This document shows positions 61,036 to 64,000 of a stretch of 64,000 nt of DNA, piece after piece (position 1 is the first letter of the stretch; each line of letters opens with the position of its first letter). The notes below the pieces were generated by a model. It worked only from the letters and a program-made list of their open reading frames with translations. It ran no database searches and was not told where the DNA came from. The position numbers and the translations under genes are program-made. Origin of the DNA: SCTD01 sp036675425 (GTDB lineage: Bacteria > Actinomycetota > Actinomycetes > Mycobacteriales > SCTD01). The stretch spans positions 1 through 64,000 of the forward strand of contig JAKFFB010000045.1 in assembly GCA_036675425.1 (NCBI GenBank), written 5' to 3'.

Positions 61036-61971
61036 TCAGACGCTGCGCGCGGCCCGCCCGCCGCCGGGAGCGGGGACGCGCGACGCCGCCCGTCGCTCGT
61101 GCGGGAGGAGGTCGGCGAGCACGGCGCCGGGAGGGAGCACCACGGCCTGCCCCCGGCGCTTGCGCTCGAGCATGGCGTGCACGACCAGCGCGTTGCGCAG
61201 CAGCGTCGAGAACTCCACCGGCTCCGTCATCAGCCAGCCGTGCCTCCCGCGCACCACCTCGGCCGGCAGGCTCCCGGTGACGCTGCCGAGCTCGCCCGGC
61301 GCGACCAGCCGGTCGGCGTCGCCCCACACGAAGAGCACGGGCATCCCCGAGGCGACCAGGTCCGCCGCCTGGCCGGCCAGCGACGCCGTCAGCGCGAGCC
61401 GGGCGCTGAGGGCGAGGGTGACCGGCTTGCGCAGCACGTTCGGGACGAACTCACGCAGCATCGCCGGGGCCGACCGGAGGACCGCGCTGGGTGTCAGCTC
61501 GGTGACCGCGCCGAGCGCCCAGCGCAGCCAGGAGGCGTCCACCAGGCCGGTCCGGCGACCGGGAACGCCGCCGACGGAGTTGATCAGGGTGAGGGAGCGC
61601 ACCCGCTCCGGCCGCTCGGTGGCCAGCTGCAGCGCGACGCCGCCGCCGAAGGAGTGACCGGCGACGAAGACCGGGTGCTCGACGCCGAGGACGTCGAGCA
61701 GCCGCCCGATGCGGTGCGCGTAGGCAGGCAGGTCGATGCCGCTGAGCGGCGGTCCGTCGCTGCCGCCGAACCCGGGCAGGCACGGCGCGATGACCCGGAC
61801 CCCCGCTGCGGTCAGCCGGCAGATGCCGTCGGCGTAGCAGCGCGGCGACAGCCCCCAGCCGTGCAGGAACAGCAGCGGGTCCGCCTCGGGGTCGCCGGCC
61901 TCCATGACCCGCATGACGGCGTCGTCGACCAGCACGTCCCGCCAGCGCGGTTGCGCGGCGGTGCGGCTCAT
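61036..61971 (-). CDS. Alpha/beta hydrolase
   Basis: 311 aa. Oxyanion segment FLHGWGLSPRCYADG, nucleophile elbow GHSFGG, late Asp in VWGDADRLV and a possible His in GRHGWLMTEP form a typical serine hydrolase site. The C-terminal tail (about 270-311) is Arg/Pro-rich and not part of the fold. The substrate is unknown. A 7-bp inverted repeat lies 40 bp upstream. It may be co-transcribed with glgX. Confidence 0.8.
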   Translation of the reverse strand: MSRTAAQPRWRDVLVDDAVMRVMEAGDPEADPLLFLHGWGLSPRCYADGICRLTAAGVRVIAPCLPGFGGSDGPPLSGIDLPAYAHRIGRLLDVLGVEHPVFVAGHSFGGGVALQLATERPERVRSLTLINSVGGVPGRRTGLVDASWLRWALGAVTELTPSAVLRSAPAMLREFVPNVLRKPVTLALSARLALTASLAGQAADLVASGMPVLFVWGDADRLVAPGELGSVTGSLPAEVVRGRHGWLMTEPVEFSTLLRNALVVHAMLERKRRGQAVVLPPGAVLADLLPHERRAASRVPAPGGGRAARSV

Positions 61972-62010
61972 GACGGCTCCGGAGGGTCAGCGGACAGCAG
62001 AGGGCGCAAC

Positions 62011-62031
62011 TGTTGCATCGGCCGTGCAACA
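62011..62031 (-). promoter_or_regulatory. Candidate operator upstream of the hydrolase gene
   Basis: The perfect inverted repeat TGTTGCA-N7-TGCAACA lies 40 bp upstream of the hydrolase ATG at 61971 and just beyond the end of the next gene. An extra gcgcaac half-site is directly adjacent (62004-62010). Size and spacing suit a dimeric repressor, but no regulator gene is nearby. Confidence 0.45.
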
Positions 62032-62044
62032 GCCGGCTGGAGGA

Positions 62045-62713
62045 CTACGGCTCGGCGTGTCCGGGGCCGGTGTCGGCGTGCAGCGCGTTGTGCCGCACCA
62101 CGAGCGGCTCGTGGTCGGTCGCGGCCTGGGGCTCGGAGTGCGACAGCACCAGGTGCCCGAGCAGCTTCTCGTGGTCGGCCACGAGGTCCGCCCACTGGCT
62201 GACCAGGTCCGCGGCGGCGACCAGCGCTTCGAGCCGGACGCGCACCGGGAGCAGCAGCAGCTCGCGCTCGAGCACCGTCACGAGCTCCTCCGGGAGCAGC
62301 CGGCGGGGGTCGTCCTCGTCCTCGTAGCCGACGCCCAGCACGTCAGGGTCGACGAGGGCGTCGAGCTCCTCGAGGTCCGCGCCGGGACCGGTCAGCGAGA
62401 GGTCCAGGTCGTCGTCCTCGTCCTCCTCCTCGTACCCCGCCTCGACCTCCTCGAGGGACAGCCCGGCCTCGGCCGCCCACCGGGCCTCCTCCTCGAGGTC
62501 GACGTCGTCGGGGAGCGCGGCGAAGAACGCGTCCTGCCAGCGCTCCACCAGCTCGCGCACGGCGTCGCAGCGCTCGAGCACGCTGCCGAGGTCGACCGTC
62601 TCGGTCGGCGACAGCAGCGCCTCCTGCAGCGCCGTGGCCGCGCCGGGCGGGAGGTCGGACAGCGGGTCGGCGGAGGAGACGGTGTGCACGACGCCCTTGG
62701 AGTCCCGGAACAT
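62045..62713 (-). CDS. Acidic protein of unknown function
   Basis: 222 aa, strongly acidic, with an EEEDEDDD run at about 94-101 and a second acidic patch near 132-138. No signal peptide, membrane helix or motif I recognise. The predicted structure is mostly helical. The ATG at 62713 follows a TAGTCT -10 element by 6 bp, so it is probably expressed from a leaderless message, divergent from the enoyl-CoA hydratase gene. Context gives no clear hint of function. Confidence 0.65.
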   Translation of the reverse strand: MFRDSKGVVHTVSSADPLSDLPPGAATALQEALLSPTETVDLGSVLERCDAVRELVERWQDAFFAALPDDVDLEEEARWAAEAGLSLEEVEAGYEEEDEDDDLDLSLTGPGADLEELDALVDPDVLGVGYEDEDDPRRLLPEELVTVLERELLLLPVRVRLEALVAAADLVSQWADLVADHEKLLGHLVLSHSEPQAATDHEPLVVRHNALHADTGPGHAEP

Positions 62714-62719
62714 GCGGCC

Positions 62720-62729
62720 AGACTAGGGT
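62720..62729. promoter_or_regulatory. Overlapping divergent -10 elements
   Basis: TAGTCT on the minus strand (62725 to 62720) and TAGGGT on the plus strand (62724-62729) share two bases of a central CTAG. The minus-strand copy serves the acidic protein gene (6 bp to its ATG), the plus-strand copy the enoyl-CoA hydratase gene with a leader of about 27 nt. The two polymerases could not bind at once. Confidence 0.45.
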
Positions 62730-62763
62730 TCGCGACGTCCGGGTCCGGCAGCGAAGAGGGGCA

Positions 62764-63549
62764 GTGGCTATGGGCGAGCTCGTGCGGCTCGAGGTCGACG
62801 GCGGCGTGGGAACGATCCGGCTCGACCGGCCGAAGATGAACGCCATCGACGGCACGGTCACGGCGGAGCTGCGGGCCTGCGCCGAGGAGGCCCGCGACCG
62901 GACCGACGTCCGCGCGGTCGTGCTCTACGGCGGCGAGCGGGTCTTCGCCGCAGGCGCCGACATCAAGGAGATGTCGACGATCACCTACGCCGAGATGCTC
63001 AGCTGGGGCGGCCGGCTCCAGGAGGCGCTCAAGGTGGTCGCCAAGCTCCCCAAGCCGGTCATCGCCGCCGTCACCGGCTACGCCCTGGGCGGCGGCTTCG
63101 AGCTCGCCCTCACCGCCGACTTCCGGGTGCTGGGGGAGCGGGCCAAGGTCGGCGTCCCCGAGATCACCCTGGGCGTCATCCCGGGTGCCGGCGGCACCCA
63201 GCGGCTGACCCGGCTGGTCGGTCCGGCCAAGGCCAAGGACCTCGTCTTCTCCGGCCGTCACGTCGGCGCCGAGGAGGCCCTCGCGCTCGGCATCGCGGAC
63301 CGCGTCGTCCCGGACGCCGAGGTCTACGACACGGCTCTCGAGATGGCCCGGGCGTACGCCTCCGGCCCGGCCGTCGCGCTGCGCGCGGCCAAGCAGGCCA
63401 TCGACGAGGGCCTCGAGCTCGACCTCGACAGCGCGCTGCGGCTCGAGACCGCCCTGTTCGCCGGGCTGTTCGCCACCGAGGACCAGACGACCGGCATGAC
63501 GTCCTTCCTCGAGAACGGGCCGGGCAAGGCGACCTTCTCCGGCAGGTGA
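62764..63549 (+). CDS. Enoyl-CoA hydratase/isomerase family protein (crotonase)
   Basis: 261 aa. The oxyanion-hole segment FAAGADIKEM (61-70) and GALGG-type TGYALGGGFELAL are conserved. The first catalytic Glu is E133 (VPEITLG); the position of the second Glu carries Asp (D159, AKDLVF), as in some family members. It probably hydrates crotonyl-CoA or other short enoyl-CoA, linking the 27654 dehydrogenase and Ccr. Either the GTG at 62764 or the ATG at 62770 could be the start; agaggg is 4 or 10 bp upstream. Confidence 0.9.
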   Translation: MAMGELVRLEVDGGVGTIRLDRPKMNAIDGTVTAELRACAEEARDRTDVRAVVLYGGERVFAAGADIKEMSTITYAEMLSWGGRLQEALKVVAKLPKPVIAAVTGYALGGGFELALTADFRVLGERAKVGVPEITLGVIPGAGGTQRLTRLVGPAKAKDLVFSGRHVGAEEALALGIADRVVPDAEVYDTALEMARAYASGPAVALRAAKQAIDEGLELDLDSALRLETALFAGLFATEDQTTGMTSFLENGPGKATFSGR

Positions 63550-63584
63550 CACCCGGCGCCGGGGAGCCTTCACCGCCGCCTCCC

Positions 63585-63669
63585 GCGGAGAACCCTCCCC
63601 AGCGATCCCGGCCTCCGAGGCACTGGGGAGCGCCTGTCGCGGCTCTCGGCGGAGATCCCTCCCCAGCGA
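63585..63669 (+). repeat. 21-bp direct repeat with alternative hairpins
   Basis: 63585-63605 and 63649-63669 are identical at 20 of 21 positions and each contains CTCCCCAG. Between them CTGGGGAG (63623-63630) can pair with either copy, giving two mutually exclusive stems. The array begins 35 bp after the enoyl-CoA hydratase stop, so it is at least a terminator candidate. Confidence 0.6.
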
Positions 63670-63730
63670 CCGGCTCCGGCGGGTGACGAAGGGCACGTGC
63701 CGGCAGCGCTTGCTCGAGTTTGCAGGTGCA

Positions 63731-63744
63731 TTACCCGCGGGTAA
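63731..63744. promoter_or_regulatory. Perfect 14-bp palindrome upstream of etfB
   Basis: TTACCCGCGGGTAA is fully self-complementary and lies 120 bp upstream of the etfB start, the form expected for a TetR-like repressor of fatty-acid or acyl-CoA genes. The regulator is not identified. Confidence 0.5.
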
Positions 63745-63864
63745 CCTCGGCCGCAGAGGCCGGTGATCGGGAGGCGCGAGCACCCCGATACGGTGGTCCT
63801 CACCATGCAGGACCGCTGATCCGCGGGTCCTCCCACGCCCCCTAGACGGAGGTCGGCGCCCCAC

Positions 63865-64000
63865 GTGAACATCGTCGTACTGGTCAAGCAGGTGCCCGAC
63901 ACCTGGGCCGAGCGCAAGCTCAAGGACAGTGACAAGACGCTCGACCGCGCGTCGGTCGACGTCGTGATGAACGAGATCGACGAGTACGCCGTCGAGGAGG
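63865..64000 (+). CDS. etfB: Electron transfer flavoprotein beta subunit, N-terminal part (partial)
   Basis: The first 45 residues are visible before the window ends. NIVVLVKQVPDTWAERKL and VMNEIDEYAVEE match the N terminus of EtfB, which with EtfA passes electrons from acyl-CoA dehydrogenases (such as a methylsuccinyl-CoA dehydrogenase) to the quinone pool. The GTG at 63865 is preceded by ggagg at a rather long 12-bp spacing. Confidence 0.9.
   Translation, partial: MNIVVLVKQVPDTWAERKLKDSDKTLDRASVDVVMNEIDEYAVEE

Larger units (their letters stand above)
63550..63864. other. Intergenic region ahead of etfB
   Basis: 315 bp without a gene. It contains the repeat/hairpin array at 63585-63669, a perfect 14-bp palindrome at 63731-63744 and the etfB leader with ggagg at 63848-63852. 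Confidence 0.7.

Overview
The window is about 64 kb of very GC-rich, gene-dense chromosome from an actinomycete-type bacterium (Actinomycetota). The evidence is the high GC content, frequent GTG starts, the order rpmE-prfA-prmC-tsaC-...-glyA-atp operon, a NucS endonuclease instead of any MutS/MutL gene, the GlgE maltosyl-transferase pathway and a DivIVA-domain protein. I cannot name the genus from the sequence alone. I saw no IS element, prophage, CRISPR array, rRNA or tRNA gene, and base composition is even throughout, so this reads as core chromosome.

Layout. 1-4662: translation and one-carbon genes (rpmE end, prfA, prmC, tsaC, a low-molecular-weight phosphatase, glyA). 4673-13909: a polyprenyl-phosphate sugar-1-phosphate transferase, two small AtpI/AtpZ-like membrane proteins, the complete F1Fo ATP synthase operon atpBEFHAGDC and a DUF2550 protein. 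14037-17875: PduO adenosyltransferase, a SigE-type sigma factor with a coupled membrane protein, and murA with an Asp in place of the fosfomycin-target Cys. 17880-27451: a STAS protein, a zinc metalloprotease, ethylmalonyl-CoA mutase (meaA) translationally coupled to a heliorhodopsin, a MoxR/DUF58/transglutaminase trio, nucS and a second STAS protein. 27654-36360: a double 3-hydroxyacyl-CoA dehydrogenase, two alpha/beta hydrolases, an LPFTG surface protein, an AI-2E-family membrane protein with a DivIVA-like partner, and crotonyl-CoA carboxylase/reductase (ccr). 36401-41646: an operon of three secreted beta-propeller-type proteins, one with a VWA domain. 41711-46122: epimerase, thiolase, meaB, a lipoprotein and a thioredoxin-TPR protein. 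46119-48865: a second LVIVD-type secreted protein and a serine hydrolase. 48912-61012: the glycogen / alpha-glucan block glgB-mak-treS-glgE (minus strand), divergent glgP, and glgX. 61036-64000: a hydrolase, an acidic unknown protein, an enoyl-CoA hydratase and the start of etfB.

How the genes work together. Thiolase, 3-hydroxyacyl-CoA dehydrogenase, enoyl-CoA hydratase, Ccr, epimerase, MeaA, MeaB and PduO together supply the first half of the ethylmalonyl-CoA route (acetyl-CoA to methylsuccinyl-CoA) and its B12 cofactor system. They are scattered over the window rather than in one operon. The later steps (methylsuccinyl-CoA dehydrogenase, mesaconyl-CoA hydratase, malyl-CoA lyase) are not here. 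The glg/tre block can convert trehalose via maltose and maltose-1-phosphate to branched glucan and degrade it again.

The most interesting items are the heliorhodopsin coupled to meaA, the three-gene secreted propeller/VWA operon with its distant LVIVD paralogue, the duplicated extracytoplasmic domain of the sigma-factor partner protein, and several long perfect hairpins placed directly against promoters or start codons.
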